A stretch of 58,662 nt of DNA from an uncultured Sulfitobacter sp. (GCA_947492925.1 CANLOQ010000011.1:1-58662), one strand, 5' to 3'; counted from the stretch's first letter, positions 34,391 through 43,783 are shown. Translations and numbers: made by a program. Notes: generated from the sequence alone by a model not told the origin.

Positions 34391-35223
34391 CCGGGGACCG
34401 GGCGCAGGCCCAGAATTTCGCGCGCCTGAGCGGGCGTTGCGACAGGTCTTTCGTATTTTTCACAAAGGGTTACGGCACGCGCGATAAGGGCCGCATTACT
34501 TGGCGCAAGGGTGTCCTTGTCCAGCCGGACGTTGTCTTCGAGGCCCGCGCGGGTGTGGCCGCCTGCGGCGATGGCCCAGTCGTTGAGGACGATCTGATTG
34601 GGTCCAATCCCGGCGGCGCACCACTGCGCGTCTGGGGCGAGGCGATTGAGCGTTTTGATATAAAAATCAAAGGTTTCTCGGTCAGCAGGCATCGCGTTTT
34701 TCACGCCCATCACGAATTGCACGTAGAGCTGACCAGGGATGCGGCCATCACGGTTCATTTCACATGCCTTATGGATGTGGGAGAGGTCAAATGCCTCAAT
34801 TTCCGGTTTTATTTCATAGGCTTGCATTTTTTCTGCCAACCAGTCCACGAGCTGTGGCGGGTTTTCGTAGACACGGGTGGGAAAGTTGTTGGAGCCGACC
34901 GAGAGGCTGGCCATATCCGGGCGCAGGGACAACATGCCGCCGCGTTCCTCGCCCGCGCCGGAGCGGCCACCGGTGGAGAATTGTATAATCATATCAGGGC
35001 AGTGCGCCTTTAGCCCTTCCATCAGTGCGGCGAACTTATCGGGGTCGGAGGACGGGGTTTCATCGGCGTTGCGCACGTGCGCGTGACAAATGGCGGCCCC
35101 GGCCTCATAGGCTTCATGAGTGCTTTCGATCTGTTCAGAAACAGAGATCGGGACGGCCGGATTGGCCGCTTTGGTCGGGACAGAACCGGTGATGGCAACG
35201 CAGAGGATGCAAGGGGTGGTCAT
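34387..35223 (-). CDS. beta-keto acid cleavage enzyme (BKACE, DUF849)
   Basis: 278 residues, a TIM barrel of the DUF849 family. Zinc-binding His47 and His49 lie in AAICHAHVR; FSTGGRSGAGEERGG and a later AGLEDNVRL complete the active site. Such enzymes combine a beta-keto acid with acetyl-CoA and yield acetoacetate plus a CoA ester; substrates range from keto-hexanoate to carnitine products. AAGGACT precedes the ATG. Neighbouring GSHGG protein and IclR/TRAP operon suggest a catabolic locus, but co-transcription is not shown: a 164-base gap separates it from the gene upstream. Confidence 0.92.
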   Translation of the reverse strand: MTTPCILCVAITGSVPTKAANPAVPISVSEQIESTHEAYEAGAAICHAHVRNADETPSSDPDKFAALMEGLKAHCPDMIIQFSTGGRSGAGEERGGMLSLRPDMASLSVGSNNFPTRVYENPPQLVDWLAEKMQAYEIKPEIEAFDLSHIHKACEMNRDGRIPGQLYVQFVMGVKNAMPADRETFDFYIKTLNRLAPDAQWCAAGIGPNQIVLNDWAIAAGGHTRAGLEDNVRLDKDTLAPSNAALIARAVTLCEKYERPVATPAQAREILGLRPVPG

Positions 35224-35387
35224 GGCGCGCAGTCCTTTGAATTTGCTGGCAAAACTTTAGCCAAACCAGCGGTTAGCAAATATGGCGTTAACTTTGCGTT
35301 AAGTGTCACCGAATGTACACCATGCGTACATCGGGCGTGCATACGGGTATATTAAGTCTTTGGTAAAGATCGGGCGGGACAGAACGG

Positions 35388-36206
35388 TCAGCCCGCAGGC
35401 CATGAGGCCTTCAACAGGGTGTCGAGCGCATCGCGCAAACGGGAACCTGCGCGCACCCCGAGCGCGCGGGCCGGTGCATTCACAGCGCTGATGCGCCCCG
35501 TCTCAAGCGCAGAGGCAGCGTCCCCGATTTCGCAACTGGCAGCGTGCAGCACTGCCGCTGCGATCCCCCTGTCGCCCAGCGGCTCAAGCCTGCCGAGACC
35601 GGTGCGATCCTTGCCGATGCCCGCGTCGTTGAAAGCGACAAAACCGGCTTGTGCCTTGCAGGCGCGGGCCGGGTCCGCGCCAATCAGCCCGCCGTGAGAG
35701 CCGGTGACGATCAACCGTCCGGCGTCCTCCGCTGTGATCAGCGACGCGCTGTCAACACACAGGACGGCCTGCGCACCGTCGATCAAAGTGACGTCAAAGC
35801 GGGCCTCTGCCGGCGCGGGCAATGTGCCACCGGGTTGGGCTGCATTCAGCAACAGCGGAACAGCGTCGGCCACGCTTTGCCCGGGGTGCAGGCCCAGCGC
35901 GCGGGCGGTTTCATTGACTGTGCTGAGGACGCCATGTGCTGACGTGTCCTGAGCCGACCCGATGCGCGCCGACATGCAATCAATTGCTGCCGCGGCCATG
36001 CCCACGGTGTCCAGCGCCATCACGCCACGGGTGCCCGCACCTTTCAATCCGCCCCCTGCATCGTTCAGCACGACCGCACGCAGACCAGCCGACGAAGCGA
36101 GGGCTGCCGCGATCAGTCCGCCGTGCGATCCGCAAACCGCTACCCTATCCCGCGCATCCGGCGTGGCATCGGTGATGGAGTCCAGCAAGGCAATCCGGGA
36201 ATTCAT
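35388..36206 (-). CDS. unrecognised protein made of two GSHGG repeats
   Basis: 272 residues from the ATG at 36206 (a TTG two codons upstream is possible). Two roughly 92-residue copies share a fixed order of short motifs: GSHGG (26-30 and 169-173), NDAG (48-51 and 193-196), an IG (82-83 and 227-228), S-V/A-VN (95-98 and 240-243 region), ALGL/ALGV plus xxG (103-109 and 248-254). The offset is a constant 143-145 residues. The linker between them is SV..DAVPLLL then LIDGAQAVLCVDSASLI. I know no named family for this. It is divergent from the IclR gene and 99 bp away, so it probably shares its control region. Confidence 0.8.
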   Translation of the reverse strand: MNSRIALLDSITDATPDARDRVAVCGSHGGLIAAALASSAGLRAVVLNDAGGGLKGAGTRGVMALDTVGMAAAAIDCMSARIGSAQDTSAHGVLSTVNETARALGLHPGQSVADAVPLLLNAAQPGGTLPAPAEARFDVTLIDGAQAVLCVDSASLITAEDAGRLIVTGSHGGLIGADPARACKAQAGFVAFNDAGIGKDRTGLGRLEPLGDRGIAAAVLHAASCEIGDAASALETGRISAVNAPARALGVRAGSRLRDALDTLLKASWPAG

Positions 36207-36224
36207 GATCAAGCATTAAGGCTG

Positions 36225-36271
36225 TTGACAGGTTGCGGCAAGTAATTCCTAATACCGGACAGAAAGTTCCG
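36225..36271 (+). promoter_or_regulatory. putative promoter and operator of the IclR-TRAP operon
   Basis: TTGACA at 36225-36230, 17 bases, then CCTAAT at 36248-36253 as a -10-like box (four of six match). Directly behind it lies CGGA-N8-TCCG at 36256-36271, an imperfect palindrome at the expected start of transcription, plausible for IclR binding. The divergent GSHGG gene begins 19 bases upstream of the -35 box. Confidence 0.45.
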
Positions 36272-36311
36272 TTTATTGGACTTTTGCACAACGGCTCTGG
36301 GGGGAGACGAA

Positions 36312-37091
36312 ATGAACGCGCAGTCACCTGTCGGCTCTATCGCCCGGGCACATGCCGTTCTGGATGCGATGTCGACCCTGCCCGATGGCTGCACCTTTAC
36401 CGAGATTATGGCCCGGACCGATTTTTCGCGCACCACGACGCACCGGGTGCTGTCGTCGTTGCAGGATGTGCATTACGTGTATCAGGATCCAGAAACCCGG
36501 CGCTATCACATGGGCAGCGCGCTTGCGCAGCTTGCGCGGCGGTCAAACCAGAGCGATCTGGCCGCCCTGTGTGGCCGCAGCGTGCGACGGCTGGCCGATG
36601 AAAGCGGCGATACGGTTTTTCTGTCGGCCCCTGAAGGTGTGGCATCTGTTTGTGTGATGCGCGGGCTGGGGAATTTTCCAATCCGCACGCTGACACTTGA
36701 TGCCGGAGACCGCAGCCCCATCGGGGTCGGTGCGACCGGTCAGGCGCTGCTGGCCAGCATGCCCGAAAACGCGCGGGAGGCGGCGCTGAAGGTCAATGAA
36801 AACTGGATGGTTGAATATAATTTCACCCCCGATCTGGCACGCGACTGTGTGGCCGATTTCCACACGCGTGGCTATGCGCTGAACCCCAGTCTGGTCATTC
36901 CGGGAATGAGCGCCGTGGCGCTGCCCGTTCTGGGAGCGGAGGGGCGTGCGGTGGTGGCTGTGGGGATCGGTGCGATCAATGAGCGGATGCAGGCCGGTCG
37001 GATTGAGGATGTGCTGTTGCCGCTGTTGCGGCGCGAAGTGGATGTGCTGCGGGCGCGGTTTGAGACATTGGATGCGGAAGGGTTGTTGTGA
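36312..37091 (+). CDS. IclR-family regulator
   Basis: 259 residues, with GGGGAG before the ATG. The N-terminal helix-turn-helix (GCTFTEIMARTDFSRTTTHR, about 30-50) and the effector-binding domain (SAPEGVASVCVMRG, LTLDAGDRSPIGVGATGQAL, then NPSLVIPGMSAVALPV) are typical. IclR proteins often control aromatic- or organic-acid catabolism. The gene ends with a GTGA overlap with the E1-alpha start, so it is the first cistron of the pathway operon rather than standing apart, which predicts positive autoregulation or co-expression with its targets. The effector is unknown. Confidence 0.9.
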   Translation: MNAQSPVGSIARAHAVLDAMSTLPDGCTFTEIMARTDFSRTTTHRVLSSLQDVHYVYQDPETRRYHMGSALAQLARRSNQSDLAALCGRSVRRLADESGDTVFLSAPEGVASVCVMRGLGNFPIRTLTLDAGDRSPIGVGATGQALLASMPENAREAALKVNENWMVEYNFTPDLARDCVADFHTRGYALNPSLVIPGMSAVALPVLGAEGRAVVAVGIGAINERMQAGRIEDVLLPLLRREVDVLRARFETLDAEGLL

Positions 37092-38083
37092 GTACCGGCA
37101 ATTTTGACACGGAAACGGGGCTGGCCCGTCTGACGATGATGGAGCGCATCCGCGCTTTTGAGGAACACGCGCGGATTGCCGCCGTGGATGAGGGACTGGT
37201 GCTGGGAGCGATTCACCTGTGCATTGGGCAGGAGGCCGTGGCAACCGCCGTGATTGAGAGCCTGCGGCGCGACGATTACATCACCTCGACCCATCGTGGC
37301 CACGGACATACGTTGGCCAAGGGGGCCGATCCGGTGGCAATGATGCAGGAATTGCTGGGCCGCGCGGGCGGATGCTGTGGCGGCAAGGGCGGGTCAATGC
37401 ATATTGCGGATTTCGGCGTCGGGATGCTGGGCGCGAATGGCGTGGTGTCGGCCAACATCACCATCGCGGCGGGCGCGGCGCATGGGGTCAAATTGCTGGG
37501 CGGTGACCAGATTTGCGTCTGTTTCTTCGGCGATGGTGCCGCAAACCGGGGGCCTTTCCTTGAGGGGATCAACTGGGCCGGGGTGTTTGACCTGCCGATC
37601 CTGTTTGTCTGCGAGGATAACCAGTATTCGGCGTCAACGCTGACATCAGACATGACATCGGGCGATGTGGGCGGCCGGGCGCGGGCGCTGGGCCTGCATA
37701 CGGTCGAGGCGGACGGTAACGATGTGACCGCCCTTGCCGCGACGGCGCGTGAGTTGGTGGGGCGGGTGCGCGAGACCGGCACGCCTGCGTTTCTGCATGC
37801 CAAGACCTACCGGCTGGACGGCCATACCTATTTTGATCCGGCGACCTACCGCCCCGAAGGCGAGGCGGACGCAGTGGCGGCGACGCGGGATCCGATCATG
37901 AAGCTGCGCGATGCGCTGGCACAGGCCGGGGTTGCAGCGGGGGAAATGGACGTTCTGCGCGATAAGGCGCGGGCAGAGATGACGGCGGCGCTGGATGCGG
38001 CGCGGGACGCTGAGTGGCCTGCGGATGGGTCGGTTTTTGACAATGTGCAGGACGTCGGATCACCCGTGCGGGAGGCGTTCTGA
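37088..38083 (+). CDS. thiamine-diphosphate E1 component, alpha subunit (AcoA/PdhA-like)
   Basis: 331 residues from the GTG at 37088. The ThDP motif CFFGDGAANRGPFLEGINWA ends in FVCEDNQYS; STHRGHGHTLAKGA and CCGGKGGSMHI are hallmarks of acetoin- or pyruvate-dehydrogenase E1 alpha subunits. With the beta subunit it decarboxylates or cleaves a 2-oxo acid or acyloin. No E2 acyltransferase or E3 dehydrogenase gene accompanies it here, so either those come from elsewhere in the genome or the pair works as a stand-alone ThDP enzyme. Substrate unknown. Coupled to IclR and beta-subunit genes. Confidence 0.88.
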   Translation: MSTGNFDTETGLARLTMMERIRAFEEHARIAAVDEGLVLGAIHLCIGQEAVATAVIESLRRDDYITSTHRGHGHTLAKGADPVAMMQELLGRAGGCCGGKGGSMHIADFGVGMLGANGVVSANITIAAGAAHGVKLLGGDQICVCFFGDGAANRGPFLEGINWAGVFDLPILFVCEDNQYSASTLTSDMTSGDVGGRARALGLHTVEADGNDVTALAATARELVGRVRETGTPAFLHAKTYRLDGHTYFDPATYRPEGEADAVAATRDPIMKLRDALAQAGVAAGEMDVLRDKARAEMTAALDAARDAEWPADGSVFDNVQDVGSPVREAF

Positions 38084-39060
38084 TGGCCGTGATGACCTAT
38101 GCCGATGCCGCCAAGCTGGCGATTGCCGAGGCGATGCGCGCTGATAGCCGCGTCTGGTGTGTGGGCGAGGATCTGGGGCGCGGTGGTGTGTTTAAGCAGT
38201 ACACCGGACTGGTTGAAGAATTCGGACCGCAGCGGATTTCGGATGCACCGATTTCGGAGGCGGCGATCATGGGCGCGGCCTTCGGTGCGGCGATGGTGGG
38301 CACACGGCCTATTGTTGAGATGCGGTTTGCCGATTTTGCGCTGTGTGCGACGGACGAACTGGTCAACCAGATTGCCAAGGCGCGGTTCATGTTCGGCGGG
38401 CAGAGCCGCGCGCCGATGGTCATTCGCAAGCCTGTGGGCATGTGGCGGTCTTCGGCCGCGCAGCATTCGCAATCGCTGGAATCCTGGTACGTTCATACGC
38501 CGGGGCTGGTGGTGATCTGTCCGGGTACACCGCAGGATAATTATTCGATGATGAAGGCGGCCATCGCTTGCGATGATCCGGTGGTGTATCTGGAGCACAA
38601 GAACATCTGGGCGCTGGAGGGCGAGGTGGATACCGCTGCGCCCGCCGAGATCGGCAAGGCGCGGGTACGTTGTGCGGGCGATGACATCACCATCGTCAGC
38701 TGGTCGGATGCGGCGAATGTGGCCGAAGCGGCGGCGGGGATGCTGGCCGATAAGGGCATATCAGCAGAGGTGATCGACCTTGTGAGCCTGTGGCCGTGGG
38801 ACAAGCGCGCGGTGCTGGACAGTGTCGCCAAGACGCGGCGCCTGATTGTGGCACATGAGGCGGTGCAGGTTGCGGGCTTTGGTGCGGAGGTCGTAGCCAC
38901 CGTGGCCGAGCATGGCGCGCCGCTGAAGGCGCGGGCAAAGCGGCTGGGCGCGCCGCGCAGCCTTGTGGCCTATGCGCCCAACCTTGAGGATCAATTGCGT
39001 GTGACCGCCGATATGATCGTGGATGCAGCACTTAGTTCAATGGAGCCGGAGAACGTATGA
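38083..39060 (+). CDS. thiamine-diphosphate E1 component, beta subunit (AcoB/PdhB-like)
   Basis: 325 residues; its ATG shares a base with the alpha-subunit stop (TGATG). The N-terminal motif VWCVGEDLGRGGVFKQYTGL, ISDAPISEAAIMGAAFGAAM, EMRFADFALCATDELVNQIAK and the C-terminal transketolase-like SAEVIDLVSLWPWDKRAVL are those of E1 beta subunits, which complete the ThDP site. It ends in ATGA overlap with the ThDP enzyme gene. See the alpha subunit for the missing E2/E3 partners. Confidence 0.9.
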   Translation: MAVMTYADAAKLAIAEAMRADSRVWCVGEDLGRGGVFKQYTGLVEEFGPQRISDAPISEAAIMGAAFGAAMVGTRPIVEMRFADFALCATDELVNQIAKARFMFGGQSRAPMVIRKPVGMWRSSAAQHSQSLESWYVHTPGLVVICPGTPQDNYSMMKAAIACDDPVVYLEHKNIWALEGEVDTAAPAEIGKARVRCAGDDITIVSWSDAANVAEAAAGMLADKGISAEVIDLVSLWPWDKRAVLDSVAKTRRLIVAHEAVQVAGFGAEVVATVAEHGAPLKARAKRLGAPRSLVAYAPNLEDQLRVTADMIVDAALSSMEPENV

Positions 39061-40787
39061 CCACCAATGAAATGACAGGCGGTGAAGCGCTGGTTCGGAT
39101 GCTGATGGCCTTTGGGGCCGGACCGATGTTTGGGATGGGCGGGTTTCAACTGTTGCCGTTCTACGACGCGGCGCGGCGGCTGGGGTTGAACCATCATCTG
39201 ATCAACGATGAACGCTGTGCGACCTTCGCGGCGGATGCCTATGCCAAGGTGTCGGGGCGCGTGGGGCTGGTGGATGCGACGCTTGGGCCGGGGGCCACGA
39301 ACCTTGTGACCGGGCTGGTCGAGGCGCTGAACGCCGGGTCGCCGATGGTGGCGATTGTGGGTGACGCGCAACGGGATCACGCGGGCAAAAACATGACGCA
39401 GGAGACCGATCAGGTTGCGATTTTGCGGCCCGCCTGCAAGGCGCTGCTGCGGGTAGAGGCGGTACACCGGGTGCCCGAGATCATGCGCACGGCCTTTGCC
39501 ATAGCGACCAGCGGGCGGCCCGGCCCGGTTGTTGTGGACGTGCCGGAGGATGTCGCGCACGGGATGCACGGGTTCGAAGAGGGCGATTTTGACGTTGATC
39601 CTGCACATGCGAGCGCGCCTGCGCTGCGGTGCCGTCCTGAAGCGGAAGGCATTGAGAAAGCCGCGCAAATGATCGCAGCGGCCAAGCGCCCGATCATGTT
39701 GTGTGGTGGCGGAATACATCTGTCGGGCGCGACCGAACAGGTGACGGCGATGGCCGAAACCTATGGCATCCCGGTGGCGCACACGATGAGCGGAAAGGGC
39801 GCGATTGCCTGCACATCGGACCTGAGCGCGGGATTGTTCGGACGGTATGACCGGATTGCGAATGATCTGATTGCGCAGTCAGACTGTATTTTGGTGGCAG
39901 GCTGCAAGCTGGGCGAGATTGCCACGAAACGGTTTACCATCCCCGCGCCGAAGCAGACGGTGATCCACCTTGATATTGTCGCGGAGGAGATGGGGCGGAC
40001 CTATGCGCCGACGCTGAAGCTCTGGGGCGATGCACGGGCCGGATTGCAGGATCTGCACGCCGCGATGAAGGGCCAGGAAGGGCAAAAGGAAACCCGGGCC
40101 GACTATCTGGCGGAAATTCCGCAGAAAATGAAGGTCTGGCACGATGAGGTTGCGGCAGAGCGGCTTTATTCCGAAGAAACGCCCGTCAACATGGCGCGGC
40201 TGATCACGGAGTTGAACAACCACCTGCCGGATGATGGTCACCTGATTGCGGACGGCGGGTTTGCCGCGCATTGGGGTGGGTTGCTGTACAATTCCAAGAA
40301 AGCGCGCCGGACCTTTGTGCCGGATCGCGGTTTTGCCTCCATCGGCTACGGGCTGCCGGGGGCGATGGGGGCGCAACTGGCGTCACCTGAGGCGGTTGTC
40401 GTGGGGCTGACCGGTGACGGCGGTTTCAACATGGTGTTGGGTGAGTTGGAGACCGCGCGGCGGATGAAGCTGGGCGTGAACATCATTGTCGTGAACAACG
40501 CCGCCTCTGGCTACGTCAAGGCGCTGCAACACCTGATGTACGGTGAGGGCAATTACCAGTCCTCGGACCTTGAGGAAACGAATTACGCTGCCCTTGCAGA
40601 CGCGATGGGCTGCCACGGGATACGGGTCGAAGAACCCGGTCAGCTGGAAGCCGCATTGAAAGAAGCCTTTGCCGAGAAGACGCGCCCCAGCGTGATCGAC
40701 GTGATGGTGACAAGAGACCCCGCGCGCATGTTGCCTGCGGTCGATAACAGAACCCAACAGGTCAAAAAGGGCGACAGGATCGCCTGA
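39057..40787 (+). CDS. ThDP-dependent enzyme of the acetolactate synthase family
   Basis: 576 residues, three-domain ThDP fold. The catalytic Glu lies in LINDERCATFAADAYAKVSG, and the ThDP motif is LTGDGGFNM followed by NIIVVNNAASG. VDVPEDVAHGM and FASIGYGLPGAMGAQLA are also diagnostic. Family members include acetolactate synthase, oxalyl-CoA or 2-oxo-acid decarboxylases, sulfopyruvate decarboxylase and glyoxylate carboligase; from the sequence alone I cannot choose. With the E1 pair and the TRAP transporter it implies a pathway around a 2-oxo acid, aldehyde or acyloin. Coupled to the E1-beta gene by ATGA; 26 bases before the TRAP binding-protein gene. Confidence 0.88.
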   Translation: MTTNEMTGGEALVRMLMAFGAGPMFGMGGFQLLPFYDAARRLGLNHHLINDERCATFAADAYAKVSGRVGLVDATLGPGATNLVTGLVEALNAGSPMVAIVGDAQRDHAGKNMTQETDQVAILRPACKALLRVEAVHRVPEIMRTAFAIATSGRPGPVVVDVPEDVAHGMHGFEEGDFDVDPAHASAPALRCRPEAEGIEKAAQMIAAAKRPIMLCGGGIHLSGATEQVTAMAETYGIPVAHTMSGKGAIACTSDLSAGLFGRYDRIANDLIAQSDCILVAGCKLGEIATKRFTIPAPKQTVIHLDIVAEEMGRTYAPTLKLWGDARAGLQDLHAAMKGQEGQKETRADYLAEIPQKMKVWHDEVAAERLYSEETPVNMARLITELNNHLPDDGHLIADGGFAAHWGGLLYNSKKARRTFVPDRGFASIGYGLPGAMGAQLASPEAVVVGLTGDGGFNMVLGELETARRMKLGVNIIVVNNAASGYVKALQHLMYGEGNYQSSDLEETNYAALADAMGCHGIRVEEPGQLEAALKEAFAEKTRPSVIDVMVTRDPARMLPAVDNRTQQVKKGDRIA

Positions 40788-40813
40788 GTTCAATTCAACG
40801 GGAGGAAAGACAA

Positions 40814-41839
40814 ATGAAAAAGACAGTAACAGGGGCGCTTGCCCTGAGCCTGATGGCCGGCACGGCAATGGCCAAGGACATCGAAATGCAAAGCGTGTTC
40901 CCCGGAACGCTGCCGCTTTTGGGCAAGCCTGCGTTTGATATTGCCGAAAAGATCAACATGCTGACGGGCGGTGAGATCAACTTTGAAGCCAAGAACCCCG
41001 GCGAACTGGTGTCGACCGGTGAGGTTTGGGACGCGGTATCGACCGGCGCGGTTGAATCCTCGTGGTATTCGATTGGCTTTGCCGAAGGTGTGATCCCTTC
41101 TGCCCCGCTTTTCACCGTGTTCCCCTTTGGCCCGGATGCCAAGGAATATACCGCGTGGTGGTATTATGGCGGCGGACAGGAAATGTTTGCCGAGATCACC
41201 GCGCCCTACAACATCAAGACGATCCACTGTGGCACGCTGGTGCCAGAAGCGTCCGGCTGGTTCCGCGAGGAAATCACCTCGGTGGCCGATCTGTCGGGCA
41301 AGAAGATGCGGTTCTTTGGTCTGGGCGCATCCGTGATGGGCAAGCTGGGCGTTGAGGCGCAGTCGATGGGTCTGGCCGATACGATGTCGGCGCTGAACAC
41401 GGGTGCGATTGACAGTGCCGAACTGGGCTTTCCCTTCCTCGACAATCTGGTGGGCATGTACGAACACGCGAGCCACTACTATTTCCCCGGCTGGCACCAG
41501 CAGACGTCATTCCTGAGCCTGATCATCAACATGGACACGTGGAACGACATTGACGCCAAGAATCAGGCGATCATCGAGACCGCCTGCGAGGCGCAGATGC
41601 TGCGCACGATGGCCGAAGGCGAAGCGGTGCAGCTTGAGCCGCTGGCCAAGATGCAATCCGAGAATGGCGTGACTGTTCACACATGGCCCGACGAGATTTT
41701 GGCGGCCTATGAGAGCGCATGGCAGGAAGTTGTCGCGGAAAAATCCGCCGAAGACGAGGATTTCAAGCGGGCGTGGGAGAGCATTTCAGCGTTCCGTGAG
41801 AACTATGCCGAGTGGAAAGAGATCGGGTATCTGAAGTAA
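40814..41839 (+). CDS. TRAP transporter solute-binding protein, DctP family
   Basis: 341 residues; signal peptide about 1-20 (KTVTGALALSLMAGTAMA) with GGGAGGAAAG-like Shine-Dalgarno text (GGGAGGAAAG) just upstream. It begins MQSVFPGTLPLLGKPAFD, has the DctP helix FFGLGASVMGKLGVEA and binding-site text SAELGFPFLDNLVGMYEH. The overall pattern recalls the TakP group that binds 2-oxo monocarboxylates, which would suit the ThDP enzymes in this operon; this is an inference. It delivers the ligand to the DctQM membrane proteins encoded next. Confidence 0.9.
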   Translation: MKKTVTGALALSLMAGTAMAKDIEMQSVFPGTLPLLGKPAFDIAEKINMLTGGEINFEAKNPGELVSTGEVWDAVSTGAVESSWYSIGFAEGVIPSAPLFTVFPFGPDAKEYTAWWYYGGGQEMFAEITAPYNIKTIHCGTLVPEASGWFREEITSVADLSGKKMRFFGLGASVMGKLGVEAQSMGLADTMSALNTGAIDSAELGFPFLDNLVGMYEHASHYYFPGWHQQTSFLSLIINMDTWNDIDAKNQAIIETACEAQMLRTMAEGEAVQLEPLAKMQSENGVTVHTWPDEILAAYESAWQEVVAEKSAEDEDFKRAWESISAFRENYAEWKEIGYLK

Positions 41840-41894
41840 GACCCCCTGCACCGGGCGTCAGGCGCGCCCGGTGCTGCCTTGCCGGAGACCCCTG

Positions 41895-42437
41895 ATGGAA
41901 CGCACCGCCGATATTCTGACGCGCATCTGTGATTATGCAGGCCGCATTGCGGCGGTGTGCATGGTCGGGCTGGTGTTTTTGATCATGTACGACGTGGTGG
42001 GGCGCAAGTTTTTCGCCACCGGGTCGGTGATGATACAGGATTTGCAATGGCACATTCACGGCGTCGTGGCGATGTTTGCCTTTGGCTATACCTACACCCG
42101 CAACGCGCATGTGCGCATTGATGTGATCGCCCAAAGGTACAGTCCGCGCTTTCGGCTGTGGATGGAATTGCTGGTTGTTGTGTTCCTTGTAATTCCATTT
42201 TTTCTGGTGATTGCTTGGTATGGATACACCTTTGCCGAACGGGCCTTTGTGCGCGGTGAAGGGGCCAATGGCGGGCGGGGATTGCCGCACCGCTGGATCG
42301 TGAAGTCCATTGTGCCAGTGTCAGCGCTGCTGACCATTGCAGGCTGTGTGGCGGTGTGCCTGCGCATCTGGACGGCGCTGCGCCGGGACGGGACGATCCA
42401 TGATGCCTTTATTGAAAGACCGCTATGGAAACGCTGA
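41895..42437 (+). CDS. TRAP transporter small membrane subunit, DctQ family
   Basis: 180 residues from the ATG at 41895 behind a GGAGA site. Four membrane segments include AAVCMVGLVFLIMYDVVGRK and WMELLVVVFLVIPFFLVIAW; the cytosolic TYTRNAHVRIDVIAQRYSPR loop is the DctQ signature. It pairs with the large subunit; the end overlaps the DctM start by 13 bases. Confidence 0.9.
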   Translation: MERTADILTRICDYAGRIAAVCMVGLVFLIMYDVVGRKFFATGSVMIQDLQWHIHGVVAMFAFGYTYTRNAHVRIDVIAQRYSPRFRLWMELLVVVFLVIPFFLVIAWYGYTFAERAFVRGEGANGGRGLPHRWIVKSIVPVSALLTIAGCVAVCLRIWTALRRDGTIHDAFIERPLWKR

Positions 42438-43783
42438 TCGAGTTTCTGCCGGGGCTGATGTTCCTGTCGCTGATTGCGGGGCTGTTTACCGCGTTGCCGG
42501 TGCCGATCGTGCTAAGTGCGATCACGTTGATTTTTGCCATCATTGCCATTGCTGTGGGCGAGATGCGGCTGGTGCATCTGTCACTGTTGCCCGCGCGCAT
42601 TTTCGGGTCAGCGATTGATACCAAGGTGCTGGTTGCCGCGCCGATGTTCATTTTCATGGGCGTCGTCATGGAAAAGACCCGCATTGCCGAGGACCTGCTT
42701 TTGTCGCTGCAAAAGCTGATGGTGCGGGTGCCCGGCGGGCTGGCGCTGGCGGTGGTGCTGATGGGGACAATTCTGGCTGCGGCAACCGGGATCATCGGCG
42801 CGTCCGTGGTGATGCTGACGGTGATGGCGCTGCCGACGATGGTGCGGTCGGGCTATTCCCCGTCTCTGGCGGCGGGCACGGTTGCAAGTGCCGGCACGCT
42901 GGGCATCCTCATTCCGCCGTCGGTGATGTTGGTGTTCATGTCTGATTTGCTGACGCTTAATCTGGCCAAGGTTTTTGTGGCAGCCTTTATTCCGGGGCTT
43001 TTTCTGGCCGGTGTTTATCTGGTTTATCTGATCCTGCGCGCGTTGCTGCGCCCGAACGAGACGCCCCCGCTGGAGGATTTTGACCGCACCGGCATGTGGC
43101 GCGAGGCGCTTGTGTCGGTGTCCTTTCCGCTGATCCTGATCATTGCAGTGCTGGGGTCGATTATCGCCGGTTGGGCCAGCCCCACCGAAGCCTCCGGCGT
43201 GGGTGCCTTTGCCGCGCTGATGCTGGGGCTGATCCGGGGGCGGCTGTCGCTGAAGGTGCTGGGGGACGCCACGGACAGTTCGCTGCGGACGATTGCGCTG
43301 TTGTTCTTCATTTTTGCGGCTGCGACCGCGTTTTCCTATGTCTTTCGCAAGATCGGCGGGGAGCATTTCATCATCCAGATGGCCGAGGGGCTTGCGCTGG
43401 GGGATTGGGGGCTTCTGTTCATGATGATGCTGATGGTGTTTTTCATGGGCTTTTTCTTTGACTGGATCGAAATCACCCTGATCCTGCTGCCCATCTTTGC
43501 GCCCATTGTCGGACTGATGGACCTAGGCACGCATATTCCAAAGGCTGATCTGGTCTATTGGTTCACGATCCTTGTGGCGGTGAATTTGCAGACATCGTTC
43601 CTGACGCCACCTTTCGGTTTTGCCCTGTTCTATCTGAAATCGGCGGCGGGGGATCAGGTGTCGATGGCGCAGATTTATCGCGGGATCATCCCTTTTGTCG
43701 TCTTGCAGGTGGCCGTCCTTGCCATCTTGATCTGGCAACCGTCGCTGGCGATGTGGCTGCCCAATCTGGTGCTGTCGCCGTGA
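42425..43783 (+). CDS. TRAP transporter large membrane subunit, DctM family
   Basis: 452 residues, about twelve membrane segments, the sodium-coupled translocation subunit of the TRAP system. Typical motifs: PMFIFMGVVMEKTRIAEDLL, AAATGIIGASVVMLTVMALP, LGILIPPSVMLVFMSD and FMGFFFDWIEITLILLPIFA. Forms DctQM with the preceding gene; together with DctP it imports the operon's substrate. The end overlaps the SDR start by GTGA. Confidence 0.93.
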   Translation: METLIEFLPGLMFLSLIAGLFTALPVPIVLSAITLIFAIIAIAVGEMRLVHLSLLPARIFGSAIDTKVLVAAPMFIFMGVVMEKTRIAEDLLLSLQKLMVRVPGGLALAVVLMGTILAAATGIIGASVVMLTVMALPTMVRSGYSPSLAAGTVASAGTLGILIPPSVMLVFMSDLLTLNLAKVFVAAFIPGLFLAGVYLVYLILRALLRPNETPPLEDFDRTGMWREALVSVSFPLILIIAVLGSIIAGWASPTEASGVGAFAALMLGLIRGRLSLKVLGDATDSSLRTIALLFFIFAAATAFSYVFRKIGGEHFIIQMAEGLALGDWGLLFMMMLMVFFMGFFFDWIEITLILLPIFAPIVGLMDLGTHIPKADLVYWFTILVAVNLQTSFLTPPFGFALFYLKSAAGDQVSMAQIYRGIIPFVVLQVAVLAILIWQPSLAMWLPNLVLSP

